From NCBI GenBank assembly GCA_016222805.1, contig JACRQG010000034.1, positions 1 to 39,829 of the forward strand: 39,829 nucleotides of DNA, in the 5' to 3' direction. A program made the position numbers and the translations under genes. Of this stretch, positions 9,287 to 17,580 are shown piece by piece; position 1 is the first letter of the stretch, and the number at the start of each line of letters is the position of its first letter. The notes under the pieces are model-generated. The model did not search any database. It saw nothing but the letters and a program-made list of their open reading frames with translations, and was not told the origin of the DNA. The stretch comes from Verrucomicrobiota bacterium. Its GTDB lineage: Bacteria > Verrucomicrobiota > Verrucomicrobiia > Opitutales > Opitutaceae.

Positions 9287-9358
9287 AGCACTTTGACCTT
9301 TCCCATCGCCGCGCTGGAGCCAAAGGCGAACGCGTGACCGGCGCCGCGAACCGCGGGA

Positions 9359-10795
9359 CTATCTCCACTCGTACCGGACCCGGTAGGTCACCACCTTTTC
9401 CGCGTCCGGCGGCACGAACACGCTGAACTCGATCGTCTGCGCGTCCTTCTTCACGAAGGCGTCCGACTTCTGGGTGATGCTCCAATTGCTCCAGCGGTAG
9501 AGGTGCTCGACCACTCGCACGGTCACCGGCTCCGCCTTGCGGTTGCGCACCTTGATTTCGAAGTCCTCCTCCGCGAAATCCTGGCGGTTGCTGCCATTGA
9601 AGTTCGTGCGCACCCGCTCGCCCACCACGTCGAAGGCATCGCCGGTCTTCACCCGGATGAGTTCGTTCTTCGCCGTGTGATCGAGCTCGTTCTCGCCGGT
9701 GAACTCGATCCGTCCGTCGGCATCATCGCGCCGGTAAAACCGCAGGCGCCCCTTCGGCAGGGCCAACCCGAGCCGGTTCTCCTCGCTGTTCCGAAACTCC
9801 CGCATCACCCAGACCTTCTTGTTGCTCTGGGTGCCGTAACCCGGGTCCCGGTTCATGCCGCCAAAGAAGCGTCCGAAGTCGGCCGCCCCGTCGTAGACGT
9901 AGATCACCGGCGCCTTCACCCCGGTCGCCCGCATGAACTCCACCTGCTTGGTCTCGCGGTCGCGCAACGTCACCGCGCGCGGCAGGCTGTAGTGATGAAA
10001 CTCGTCGAAGGCCTTCTCCGTCACGGCGTCGGACTCCGCCATCGCCAGCATCACCGCCCCCCGGGCTTTCGCCATCCTCGGCGCCGCCGGCTGCACGCGA
10101 TTGACGTCGCCCGCCATCAGCTTCACCGCCGCCCCCTCGAAGACCTTGCCGCTCTGGTTGCTCACGGTCACCCAGCCGACGACGTCAAGCAGGTCTCCCT
10201 TCTCCGGGGCCACCAGGTTGTAGGCCGCCTGCCAGCTCAGCCCGCCGGTGATGTAACCCAACTCCGCCTCCACGCGGGCCGCCTGCGGGACCCCGAGACG
10301 CCAGGTCAGCGTCGGCTTCAGGATGCCGTCACCGGCCAGGGCCGGGAACAACGGCTCCCCCGGAAGGGAGAAGCGCAGCTTGCCGTCCACCTCGATGATG
10401 GGTTGCGCCGGCTGCCCGCCGGGGAGGTAGCCGCTGCGGATGACCTTGCCGCGGACCCGGTACTCCTTCGCGTTCTGATCGCGGACCAGGAACTCGAGTT
10501 CCCGGCCTTCGTTGAGCGACAGCAGCAGGGGCTGCGACATCACGTCGGACCGATAGCTCTGTTCCAGGATGCGGATCGCCACCCGGCCCGCCGGATCGCG
10601 CAGGACGACCGAGTCCGGCTCGAGCTGCGCCGTCACCCCGGCAAAGGTCACCTCGTTCTCACCCGCCTTGAGTTCGAGCGGCACCCGTTCGCGCACGACG
10701 GCGAACCCCTGATTGTAGACGGTCAAGGCCGGTTGGGCCAGCAGCGGCGCGCCAGCGGCGGCCAGTAACGCGGTCAGTCGCTTCATGGTCTTCAT
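9359..10795 (-). CDS. Exported DUF4139-type protein
   Basis: 478 residues with an N-terminal signal peptide (about 1-20, ending near LLAQ). Two close ATGs are possible (10793-10795 and 10784-10786); the first is chosen because a GGTGGA stretch precedes it at suitable distance. The reading frame remains open to 13093 antisense to the helicase gene, which is a high-GC artefact. The body is beta-rich and matches the general layout of DUF4139 proteins: 'LTVYNQGFAVVRERVPLELKAGENEVTF' at the start, 'GGLSWQAAYNLV' and 'LDVVGWVTVSNQSGKVFEGAAVKLMAGDVN' in the middle, and a C-terminal 'NRKAEPVTVRVVEHLYRWSNW' sandwich. The family function is not established. It stands alone between convergent proB and divergent uvrD-type genes. 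Confidence 0.78.
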   Translation of the reverse strand: MKTMKRLTALLAAAGAPLLAQPALTVYNQGFAVVRERVPLELKAGENEVTFAGVTAQLEPDSVVLRDPAGRVAIRILEQSYRSDVMSQPLLLSLNEGRELEFLVRDQNAKEYRVRGKVIRSGYLPGGQPAQPIIEVDGKLRFSLPGEPLFPALAGDGILKPTLTWRLGVPQAARVEAELGYITGGLSWQAAYNLVAPEKGDLLDVVGWVTVSNQSGKVFEGAAVKLMAGDVNRVQPAAPRMAKARGAVMLAMAESDAVTEKAFDEFHHYSLPRAVTLRDRETKQVEFMRATGVKAPVIYVYDGAADFGRFFGGMNRDPGYGTQSNKKVWVMREFRNSEENRLGLALPKGRLRFYRRDDADGRIEFTGENELDHTAKNELIRVKTGDAFDVVGERVRTNFNGSNRQDFAEEDFEIKVRNRKAEPVTVRVVEHLYRWSNWSITQKSDAFVKKDAQTIEFSVFVPPDAEKVVTYRVRYEWR

Positions 10796-11005
10796 CGTAA
10801 TCCACCCCGGACCGGCGCGCCAGCCGCGAGTTGCACGGAATCCGCCGCCGACCGCCGATCGGCCGCGCGGTGTCAGGCCACGCCTGGGCGGGCGCACGCG
10901 GGCGTCTTCGCGGCCCCGGACCCACCGCGACCTGCGCGGACCGCGCAAAACCCCTTGCTCCTTCGCCGGGATTTTGGCGCCCTCTCCCTTTCGCCCACGA
11001 TCTTC

Positions 11006-13009
11006 ATGGATTTTCCGCTGGACCCCTCTCTCTCGCCGCATGGCGTTCCGCCGATCGATTTCCGCGCCCAGCTCAACGACGAGCAGTACGCGGCGGTCAC
11101 CGCGGAACCCGGGCCACTCCTGGTCCTGGCGGGGGCCGGATCCGGCAAGACGCGCACCCTGACCTACCGGGTGGCCTACCTCCTCTCCCAGGGCGTGCGC
11201 CCGTCGGAAATTCTGCTGCTCACCTTCACCAACAAGGCGGCCAAGGAGATGCTCCACCGCGTGCACGAACTGACCGGCGTCGAGCCCGGTCGCTTCTGGG
11301 GTGGCACGTTTCACAGCATCGGCCACCGCTCGCTGCGGATGCACGGCGAGACCATCGGACTTCCCCGCACGTTCACCATCATCGACGCCGAGGAAGCCGA
11401 GGGAGTGCTCCGCGACGCCGTCGACGCCGCCGATCGCGGCTTCTTCAAGGACAAGACGCATCCGCGCCCCGGCCCGCTCCACGAGATCATCTCGATGGCG
11501 CGCAACACGCAGCTGTCCCTCGCCGAAACGATCCAGCGCTTCTTTCCGCAGCACGAGGGCATCACCGATCGCGTCCCCGCCTTTGCCCGCCAGTACGCCG
11601 CCGCCAAGCGCGCCGCCAACGTCCTCGACTACGACGATCTGCTGGAGTTCTGGCTCGAGCTGCTGCAGAAATCCCCCGAGACCGCGGCGTACTTCGCCCA
11701 CCGCTTCCGGCACGTCCTCGTCGACGAGTACCAGGATACCAACCTGCTCCAGTCGCAGATCGTCGACCTGATTGGCTCGCACCACCGGGTGATGGCGGTC
11801 GGGGACGACGCGCAGTGCATCTACACCTGGCGCGGCGCCAACGTCGAAAACATCCTCACCTTTCCCGACCGGCACCCCGAGACGCGCATCTACCGAATCG
11901 AAACCAACTATCGCTCGACGCCGCAGATCCTCGCCCTCGCCAACGGCATCCTGCTGGCGCAGCCCAAGGGGCGTGGCTTCGACAAGGAACTGCGCCCGCA
12001 CCGGGCCAATTCGGAGAAGCCCTACTTCGTGCAGGCCATGGACGGGCGCGAGCAGGCGCAGTTCATCGTCCAGCGGCTCCGCGGCCTGATGGACGAGGGC
12101 TGCTCCCTCAGCGACATCGCGATCCTCTACCGTGCCCACTTCCAGGCGCTCGATCTGCAGCTCGAGCTCTCCCGGCTCCAGATTCCCTACCAGATCACCA
12201 GCGGCGTGCGCTTCTTCGAGCAGGCCCACATCCGCGACCTCGTCGCCCTGCTGCGCTTCGTCTACAATCCCAGCGACACCGCCGCCTGGAACCGCATCGC
12301 GGTCCTCCTGCCCAAGGTCGGCGACAAGAACGCGCAGAAGCTCCACGCCGCCGCGCTGGATCATGCGCGACTGCTGCAGCAGGACTTCATCGACGCCCTG
12401 GCCACCGACGACGTCGTCTCCAAGGTGCCCAAGGATGCCCGCGAGGAGTGGCCCAAGTTCGTCGCCTCGCTGCAGCAGGTGAAGGAGATGATGCGGACGA
12501 TGAAGCCGCACAACGCCGTCGAGATCGCGATCGACGGCTGGTACGGCGACTACCTCAAGGGCGCCTACGCCAACTACGTCAGCCGCCTCGACGATCTGAA
12601 GTCGATGATCGGCTTCGCCAGCCGCTACGAGGAGATGCAGGAGATGCTCGCGCAGATCATGCTGCTCGCGAGTGAGACCAGCGATCGTTCCGTCGACCCC
12701 GATGCCGACGCCTTGCGGCTCACCACCGTGCACCAGGCCAAGGGCCTCGAGTACGCCGTAGTGTTCCTGATCGGGCTCGCCGACGGCAGCTTCCCCCTTC
12801 GCCGCGCCATCGAATCGGGCGACGTCGAGGAGGAGCGCCGGCTGTTCTACGTCGCTGTCACCCGGGCCCGCGACGATCTGTACCTCTGCTTTCCCAAGGT
12901 GAACACCAAGGGAGGCCCGGCGATGCTGCAGTCGCCGAGCCGCTTCCTGCAGGAACTCCCCTCCGACCTCTACCAACCGCTGCGCGTCAAGCGCAGTTTC
13001 GGCTGGTAG
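11006..13009 (+). CDS. UvrD/PcrA/Rep-family ATP-dependent DNA helicase
   Basis: 667 residues from ATG 11006; a TTG 17 codons upstream is possible but adds nothing family-like. All superfamily 1A motifs are present: Q-motif LNDEQYAAV (23-31), Walker A GAGSGKT (43-49), Ia TFTNKAAKEM (73-82), motif II VDEYQDTN (239-246), motif III GDDAQCIYTWRGA (266-278), motif IV ETNYRST, motif V HQAKGLEYAVVFL (from about 576) and motif VI YVAVTRARDDL (from 615). It unwinds DNA 3' to 5' and belongs with repair and replication-restart helicases. The sequence does not separate UvrD from PcrA or Rep, and the tail after motif VI is short, without the long C-terminal extension of E. coli UvrD. The gene is divergent from DUF4139 over 210 bases with no clear promoter. 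Confidence 0.93.
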   Translation: MDFPLDPSLSPHGVPPIDFRAQLNDEQYAAVTAEPGPLLVLAGAGSGKTRTLTYRVAYLLSQGVRPSEILLLTFTNKAAKEMLHRVHELTGVEPGRFWGGTFHSIGHRSLRMHGETIGLPRTFTIIDAEEAEGVLRDAVDAADRGFFKDKTHPRPGPLHEIISMARNTQLSLAETIQRFFPQHEGITDRVPAFARQYAAAKRAANVLDYDDLLEFWLELLQKSPETAAYFAHRFRHVLVDEYQDTNLLQSQIVDLIGSHHRVMAVGDDAQCIYTWRGANVENILTFPDRHPETRIYRIETNYRSTPQILALANGILLAQPKGRGFDKELRPHRANSEKPYFVQAMDGREQAQFIVQRLRGLMDEGCSLSDIAILYRAHFQALDLQLELSRLQIPYQITSGVRFFEQAHIRDLVALLRFVYNPSDTAAWNRIAVLLPKVGDKNAQKLHAAALDHARLLQQDFIDALATDDVVSKVPKDAREEWPKFVASLQQVKEMMRTMKPHNAVEIAIDGWYGDYLKGAYANYVSRLDDLKSMIGFASRYEEMQEMLAQIMLLASETSDRSVDPDADALRLTTVHQAKGLEYAVVFLIGLADGSFPLRRAIESGDVEEERRLFYVAVTRARDDLYLCFPKVNTKGGPAMLQSPSRFLQELPSDLYQPLRVKRSFGW

Positions 13010-13313
13010 CGGGCGGCACGCGCCTCCTGCTCTGCGGACAACTTCCGTCCTGCGAACGGGAACGGCAGCCGGCACCCGGCTCCGGCAGGGCAACTCGCTC
13101 CCGGGTTTCGCCCGACGTGCCTCGGGATTCCCCCCAGCCCACTCAGGGTTTTCGGAAGTCAGGTAAGGTCTTTGGGAGGACCCTTCCGGTCAAGGTGCGC
13201 CCCACCGGGCCGATGAGACCCTGTTGCATTTGCAGAAACACGTATCACGGCCGGTCCCGCATCATCATCAGGTCAGCCATTGACTCCAACCCCTCGCGGA
13301 GCCGCACCCTCCC
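13010..13313. other. 304-base intergenic region between helicase and chemoreceptor genes
   Basis: No ORF of coding quality was seen. Small hairpins occur at 13067-13081 (AGCCGG / CCGGCT around CAC) and 13102-13114 (CGGGT / GCCCG around TTC). They may help terminate the helicase transcript, but neither is followed by a T-run. The main content is a sigma-28-like promoter at 13190-13216. Confidence 0.5.
13190..13216 (+). promoter_or_regulatory. Sigma-28 (FliA)-like promoter for the NIT chemoreceptor gene
   Basis: TCAAGGTG at 13190-13197 and GCCGATGA at 13209-13216 are separated by exactly 11 bases. The E. coli FliA consensus is TAAAGTTT-N11-GCCGATAA, so the -10 matches 7 of 8 and the -35 matches 5 of 8 with ideal spacing. 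The site lies about 97 bases before the chemoreceptor ATG, and chemoreceptors are classic FliA targets. This is a pattern match only; the host's sigma-28 preference is unknown. Confidence 0.45.
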
Positions 13314-15269
13314 ATGAATCTGAAATCCCTTTCCAGCCGCCTGCTCATCCTGGTGCTGCCCCCCATTGCAGGACTCTCCTTCTTCGGCATCCGCGGCACC
13401 ATGGACAAGTGGGGGACCTACCGTGCCTACCAGGTGCTGGAGAAGAACTCCGCCGTCCTCCAGCAGATCGGCAGCGCGGTGCATGAGTTGCAGAAGGAAC
13501 GGGGGCGATCGGCCGGCTTCCTCGGCAGCAAGGGCAAGCAGTTCGTCGCGGAGCTCGCCGAGCAGCGCCAGGCCGTCGACGGCAGCCTGAACCGCCTGCG
13601 CCGCCTGCTCGATCATTTCGATCCCTCCCGGTTCGGCGGCTCGGTGGCGGGCAAGTTCCAGGCCGCGCAGGAGGCCCTCCGGCAGATTCCAGACCGGCGC
13701 AAGGCCGTCGACGCCCTCGCCCTGCCGCCCACCGAATCCACGACCTTCTACACGCAGGTGATTAGCAGTCTCCTCGAAGCGATCGTCGCGATGTCCCATC
13801 TGAGCAAGGACGCCGAGGTGGCCGACGGGATCTACGGCTACGTCAATTTCCTCCAAGCCAAGGAACAGGCGGGAATCGAACGCGCCACGCTTTCCGGCGC
13901 CTTCAGCGCCAACGAATTTACCCCGGAATCACTGCGCACGTTCAACCAGGTCTCCGCCCGGCAGGACACGTTTCTCCGCGTGTTCGCCTCCTTTGCGTCG
14001 GACACCCAGCGTCAGTTCCTCGAGGACAAGGTCAAGGGACCCGCCATCGAAGCCGTGGCCGAGATGCGGCGCACCGCTGCCACCAAGGCGACCACCGGAG
14101 CCTTCGGCATCGCCGCCAGCGCGTGGTTCGACGCCGCCACCACCCGCATCAACCTGATGAAGGAGGTCGAGGATCGGCTGGCGGCGGACTACGATGCGAA
14201 TGCCGACCGGATCAAACGCGACGCGTGGCGCCAGTTCCTGTTCTTCGCCCTCTTCACCAGCGTGGTGATCCTGCTCACCTGCGTGATCGCCTATCGGACC
14301 GTGCGGGCCATCGCCCGGCAACTGCTCACGCTCGCCGGCCGCCTGTCAGACGGTGCCAGCGACTTGATCGAGGCCGCCAACCAAGTCGCATCCTCGAGCC
14401 AGGCCTCGGCCTCCGGTGCCAACCAGCAGGCAACCTCCCTGAGGGAAACGGCGGGTACGCTCGAACAGATGTCCACCATGACGCGCACCAACGCCCAGGC
14501 CGCGGACGAAGCCAAGACGCTGTCGGGCCAAGCGCGCGCCGCCGCCGACACTGGCTCGACGGAGATGGAAGTCATGCGCCAGGCGATGGATGCCATCAAG
14601 GCCTCCGCCGCCAACATCGCCAAGGTCGTGAAGTCGATCGACGAGATCGCCTTTCAGACCAACATCCTCGCCCTGAACGCCGCCGTCGAGGCGGCCCGCG
14701 CCGGGGAGGCCGGAGCCGGTTTCGCGGTGGTGGCGGAAGAGGTTCGTGCCCTCGCGCAACGCTCCGCCCAGGCGGCGAGGGAGACCGCTCAGATGATCGA
14801 GGAGTCGGTCGGCAACAGCGAACGGGGGGTCGACATCTCGTCGCGCGTCGGGCGGCACTTCCAGGAGATTGTCGCGAAGGCCCGCCAGGTGGACACGCTC
14901 GTGGCGCAGATTGCCGTCGCCTGCCAGGAGCAGACGAAGGGCATTAGCCAGGCCAATGTCTCTGTCTCCCAGATGGAGAAGATCACCGAGGCCGGCGCGC
15001 AGGGAGCCGAGGAAACCGCCACCCGCGCCGCGGAGCTGAACCAGCAGGCCCACCAACTGACCACTGCGGTCGGCGAACTGATGCTCCTGGCAAATGGCCA
15101 GCGGGAGAACGATCCCCTCGGCCTCCCCGGCCAACCCCAGCACGGCGGCAAACGCGCCCGGGACCAGCGGGTGGCGACGTCGGCGTCGGAGGCCAGCTTC
15201 GCTTCAGGTGGCCGAACGGCCCCCGTGGAGTCGTCCCGTCATTCCGTGCTGACCCCGGCCCGCAACTGA
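13314..15269 (+). CDS. Methyl-accepting chemotaxis protein with NIT-type sensor domain
   Basis: 651 residues. Residues 10-26 form the first membrane segment. The periplasmic region (about 30-300) has the marks of the NIT (nitrate/nitrite-sensing) helical domain: [15 protein letters not shown] from residue 60 and [17 protein letters not shown] around 181-197. The second membrane segment is about 308-327. The cytoplasmic signalling domain has the conserved hairpin tip [38 protein letters not shown] in pieces from about 443 to 481, which contacts CheA and CheW. A standard HAMP module after the second membrane segment is not clear. The C-terminus lacks a NWETF-type CheR/CheB tether. No che genes adjoin it. 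Nitrate or nitrite as ligand is inferred from the domain only. Confidence 0.9.
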   Translation: MNLKSLSSRLLILVLPPIAGLSFFGIRGTMDKWGTYRAYQVLEKNSAVLQQIGSAVHELQKERGRSAGFLGSKGKQFVAELAEQRQAVDGSLNRLRRLLDHFDPSRFGGSVAGKFQAAQEALRQIPDRRKAVDALALPPTESTTFYTQVISSLLEAIVAMSHLSKDAEVADGIYGYVNFLQAKEQAGIERATLSGAFSANEFTPESLRTFNQVSARQDTFLRVFASFASDTQRQFLEDKVKGPAIEAVAEMRRTAATKATTGAFGIAASAWFDAATTRINLMKEVEDRLAADYDANADRIKRDAWRQFLFFALFTSVVILLTCVIAYRTVRAIARQLLTLAGRLSDGASDLIEAANQVASSSQASASGANQQATSLRETAGTLEQMSTMTRTNAQAADEAKTLSGQARAAADTGSTEMEVMRQAMDAIKASAANIAKVVKSIDEIAFQTNILALNAAVEAARAGEAGAGFAVVAEEVRALAQRSAQAARETAQMIEESVGNSERGVDISSRVGRHFQEIVAKARQVDTLVAQIAVACQEQTKGISQANVSVSQMEKITEAGAQGAEETATRAAELNQQAHQLTTAVGELMLLANGQRENDPLGLPGQPQHGGKRARDQRVATSASEASFASGGRTAPVESSRHSVLTPARN

Positions 15270-15275
15270 TCCGCC

Positions 15276-15304
15276 GACCGGCCGGTCCCTGGGCCCACCG
15301 GGCC
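15276..15304. terminator. Palindrome and hairpin between convergent genes, possible bidirectional terminator
   Basis: A perfect 12-base palindrome GACCGGCCGGTC (15276-15287) is followed by a hairpin GGCCC-ACC-GGGCC (15292-15304). The pair lies in the 70-base gap between the stops of the chemoreceptor (+) and the YgiQ gene (-). No T-run accompanies either arm, so termination is only a suggestion. Confidence 0.35.
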
Positions 15305-15339
15305 GCGATCGGGACGGAGCCACAGGCGGCGCCAGCGCC

Positions 15340-17337
15340 TCAGCGTTTCCGCCCGCCCCCAAACCACGGCTTCCGCGCCTGCGGTCGCGTCGACGGTCGC
15401 GTCCCTCCCCCGGCCGTGCCCGGTTCCTCCCCACCGAGCATCCGCTCCTTGGCCGTACCGCCCCCGAGGAGTTTCGCCGCCGCCTCCTCGAGGCCCAACT
15501 TTCGCAAGGTCGCCCGGAGCGCGCCGCGCATCTCCGGTTTGTACCAGAAGAAGAAGCTGCGCTGCTCTTGCTTTTCCTCGGGCGTCCGCGCCACGCACAC
15601 CGGCTGCTGGTTGTAGGGATGCACTCCCGTGGCGTAGATCTCCGTCGCCACGGTCATCGGCGTCGGCGTGAAGTCCTGCACCTGCTCCAGTTTGAAGCCG
15701 AGCGCCTTGGTCTCGACCGCGAGTTGCGCCATGTCCTCCGGCTTCGAACCGGGATGGGAGCTGATGAAGTAAGGGATGATCTGGAGCTGCGCCCGTCCGA
15801 ACTTCTTTTTCGCCGCGTCGAACCGGGCCTTGAAGGCATGGAAGTACTGGAACGAGGGCTTGCGCATCACCCGCAGCACCGCGTCCGAGGTGTGCTCCGG
15901 CGCGACCTTCAACCGGCCCGATACGTGGTGGGCCACAAGGGTGTCCACGTAGCGGTCGTGGCTTTGCTTTTCCTCCGGCGAAGCGTGCCGGTGCAGGAAG
16001 AGATCGTACCGCAGGCCGCTGGTCACGAAGGCGTGTTTCACGCCCTCCACCCCGCGTACCGCCTCGTAGATCTCCAGCAGGGGCGTGTGGTTCGTGTCGA
16101 GATTGCGGCAAACGTCGGGCCAGATGCAGCTCGGGCGCACGCACTCGTCGCAGATCCACTGCTCCTTGCCCTTCATCTGGTACATGTTGGCGGAGGGGCC
16201 GCCCAGGTCGGTGATCGTGCCGCGGAAGTCCGGCATCTGCTTCACCGCCTCCACCTCGCGCAGGATGCTCGCCTTGCTCCGGCTCGCCACGAACTTCCCC
16301 TGGTGCGCGGAAATCGTGCAGAAGCTGCACCCGCCGAAACAACCCCGGTGCAGGTTGATCGAGTGCTTGATCATCTCGTAGGCCGGAATCGGGCCGCGCT
16401 TGCGGTAGCGCGGGTGCGGCAGGCGCGTGTAGGGCAGGTCGAAACTGGAATCGATCTGCGCCTCCGACATCGTGGGGAACGGGGGATTGACCACGAGCAG
16501 GCGCTCGCCGGTGAGCTGGAGCAGGCGCCGCGCCTTCACCCGGTTCGACTCGGTCTCGATGTCCTTGAAGTTCTGCGCATACCGGCCGCGGTCGGCGACA
16601 CACTCGTCGTGCGAGTGCAGGATGAAGTCGTCCCAGTTCTGGTTCTTGGGCGGCGGGGCTCCCGGGGGCAGCAGCACCGCGGTCTGCGCGATGGTCTTAA
16701 GCGAACCGAACGGCACCCCGCGCTTGAGCAGGCGCAGGATCTCGAGCAGCGGCAGCTCCCCCATGCCGTACACCAGCATGTCCGCGCCGCTGTCCGCGAG
16801 GATGCCCGGCTTGAGCGTGTCGGACCAATAGTCGTAGTGCGTCACCCGGCGGAGGCTCGCCTCGATGCCTCCAAGCAGCACCGGCACGTCCGGGAAGAGC
16901 TGTTTCAGCAGGCGGGAGTAGACGGTCGCGGCATAGTCCGGCCGGAAGCCATGGGCGCCCCCAGGAGTATAGGCATCCTCGCTGCGGGGTTTCTTCGCGG
17001 CCGTGTACCGATTGACCATCGAATCCATGCAGCCCGAGGTCACCCCGAAGAAGAGGCGCGGCACCCCCAGTTTCTTGAAGTCCCGAAGATCGTCCCGCCA
17101 GTTCGGCTGGGGCACAATCGCCACCTTCAGGCCCTCGCGCTCAATCAGCCTCGCCACCACCGCCGTGCCGAACGCCGGATGGTCCACATAGGCGTCGCCC
17201 GAGATGAGGATGACGTCCAGTTCATCCCATCCGCGCGCCAAGACCTCGTCGCGCGTCGTCGGCAGCCAGCGCGCGGAATCCCAGACGGGATCGCGGCCCT
17301 CGGAAAGTGCAGGTGTGGGTGGCACAGGGGCGACCAC
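15340..17337 (-). CDS. YgiQ family radical SAM protein
   Basis: 665 residues from a GTG at 17335-17337. The N-terminal 'WLPTTRDEVLARGWDELDVILISGDAYVDHPAFG' is the diagnostic YgiQ opening, followed by a B12-binding-like region with 'LGGIEASLRRVTHYDYWSD'. The radical SAM [4Fe-4S] motif is CFGGCSFC with Cys333, Cys337 and Cys340. Further Cys residues in 'WICDECVRPSCIWPDVC' may bind another metal centre. The C-terminal 'PYFISSHPGSKPEDM' and 'VQDFTPTPMTVATEIYATGVHP' blocks are also family marks. The tail after about residue 610 is low-complexity, Gly/Arg-rich. The biochemical role of YgiQ is not established as far as I know. It is transcribed away from a repeat-bearing intergenic region and is convergent with the chemoreceptor. 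Confidence 0.93.
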   Translation of the reverse strand: MVAPVPPTPALSEGRDPVWDSARWLPTTRDEVLARGWDELDVILISGDAYVDHPAFGTAVVARLIEREGLKVAIVPQPNWRDDLRDFKKLGVPRLFFGVTSGCMDSMVNRYTAAKKPRSEDAYTPGGAHGFRPDYAATVYSRLLKQLFPDVPVLLGGIEASLRRVTHYDYWSDTLKPGILADSGADMLVYGMGELPLLEILRLLKRGVPFGSLKTIAQTAVLLPPGAPPPKNQNWDDFILHSHDECVADRGRYAQNFKDIETESNRVKARRLLQLTGERLLVVNPPFPTMSEAQIDSSFDLPYTRLPHPRYRKRGPIPAYEMIKHSINLHRGCFGGCSFCTISAHQGKFVASRSKASILREVEAVKQMPDFRGTITDLGGPSANMYQMKGKEQWICDECVRPSCIWPDVCRNLDTNHTPLLEIYEAVRGVEGVKHAFVTSGLRYDLFLHRHASPEEKQSHDRYVDTLVAHHVSGRLKVAPEHTSDAVLRVMRKPSFQYFHAFKARFDAAKKKFGRAQLQIIPYFISSHPGSKPEDMAQLAVETKALGFKLEQVQDFTPTPMTVATEIYATGVHPYNQQPVCVARTPEEKQEQRSFFFWYKPEMRGALRATLRKLGLEEAAAKLLGGGTAKERMLGGEEPGTAGGGTRPSTRPQARKPWFGGGRKR

Positions 17338-17445
17338 AGTCGACCGGGGCTTTCAGTTCCGCAAGCGCGGAGGCCAGGATTGCCGGCTGACATGGGGAGC
17401 GGCGGGGCGACGAGCCTCTTCCGCTTCGTGGCCCGCTGCGCGCCT

Positions 17446-17469
17446 GTGGGCGGAACGACTCCGCCCCGC
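17446..17469 (-). repeat. REP-like 24-base palindromic repeat, copy A (inverted)
   Basis: This is the inverted, slightly diverged partner of the copy at 17497-17520: 21 of 24 bases match its reverse complement. Arms GGGCGGA and TCCGCCC still pair around ACGAC. It lies in the 243-base gap between the GH42-like gene and the YgiQ gene, both on the - strand. Confidence 0.6.
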
Positions 17470-17496
17470 ACCCGTTGCCGCCACTTTCCCTTCTCC

Positions 17497-17520
17497 GCGG
17501 GGCGGGGTCGCCCCGCCCAC
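17497..17520 (+). repeat. REP-like 24-base palindromic repeat, copy B
   Basis: The core is GGGCGGGG-TCG-CCCCGCCC, an 8-base-pair hairpin. The full 24-base unit is identical to 33607-33630 about 16 kb away and is inverted relative to copy A 27 bases upstream. An inverted pair in an intergenic gap is the arrangement of REP/BIME elements. Confidence 0.65.
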
Positions 17521-17580
17521 ATGCTCGGGATTCCGCGGACGCGAAGCTCTCTCCCGGGGGAAGACCACCGGGTCCGGGCC

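Noticed and set aside
9344-9356. CCGCG-AAC-CGCGG hairpin between convergent proB and DUF4139 genes
   Set aside because: A 5-base stem in GC-rich DNA without a T-run is too weak to call as a terminator.
9359-13093. A 1244-codon open frame on the - strand running through the helicase gene
   Set aside because: Only the 3' part (to 10795) encodes a protein-like sequence with a signal peptide. The rest is exactly antisense to an intact UvrD-type helicase and is Gly/Val/Arg-rich, typical of a GC-driven shadow frame.
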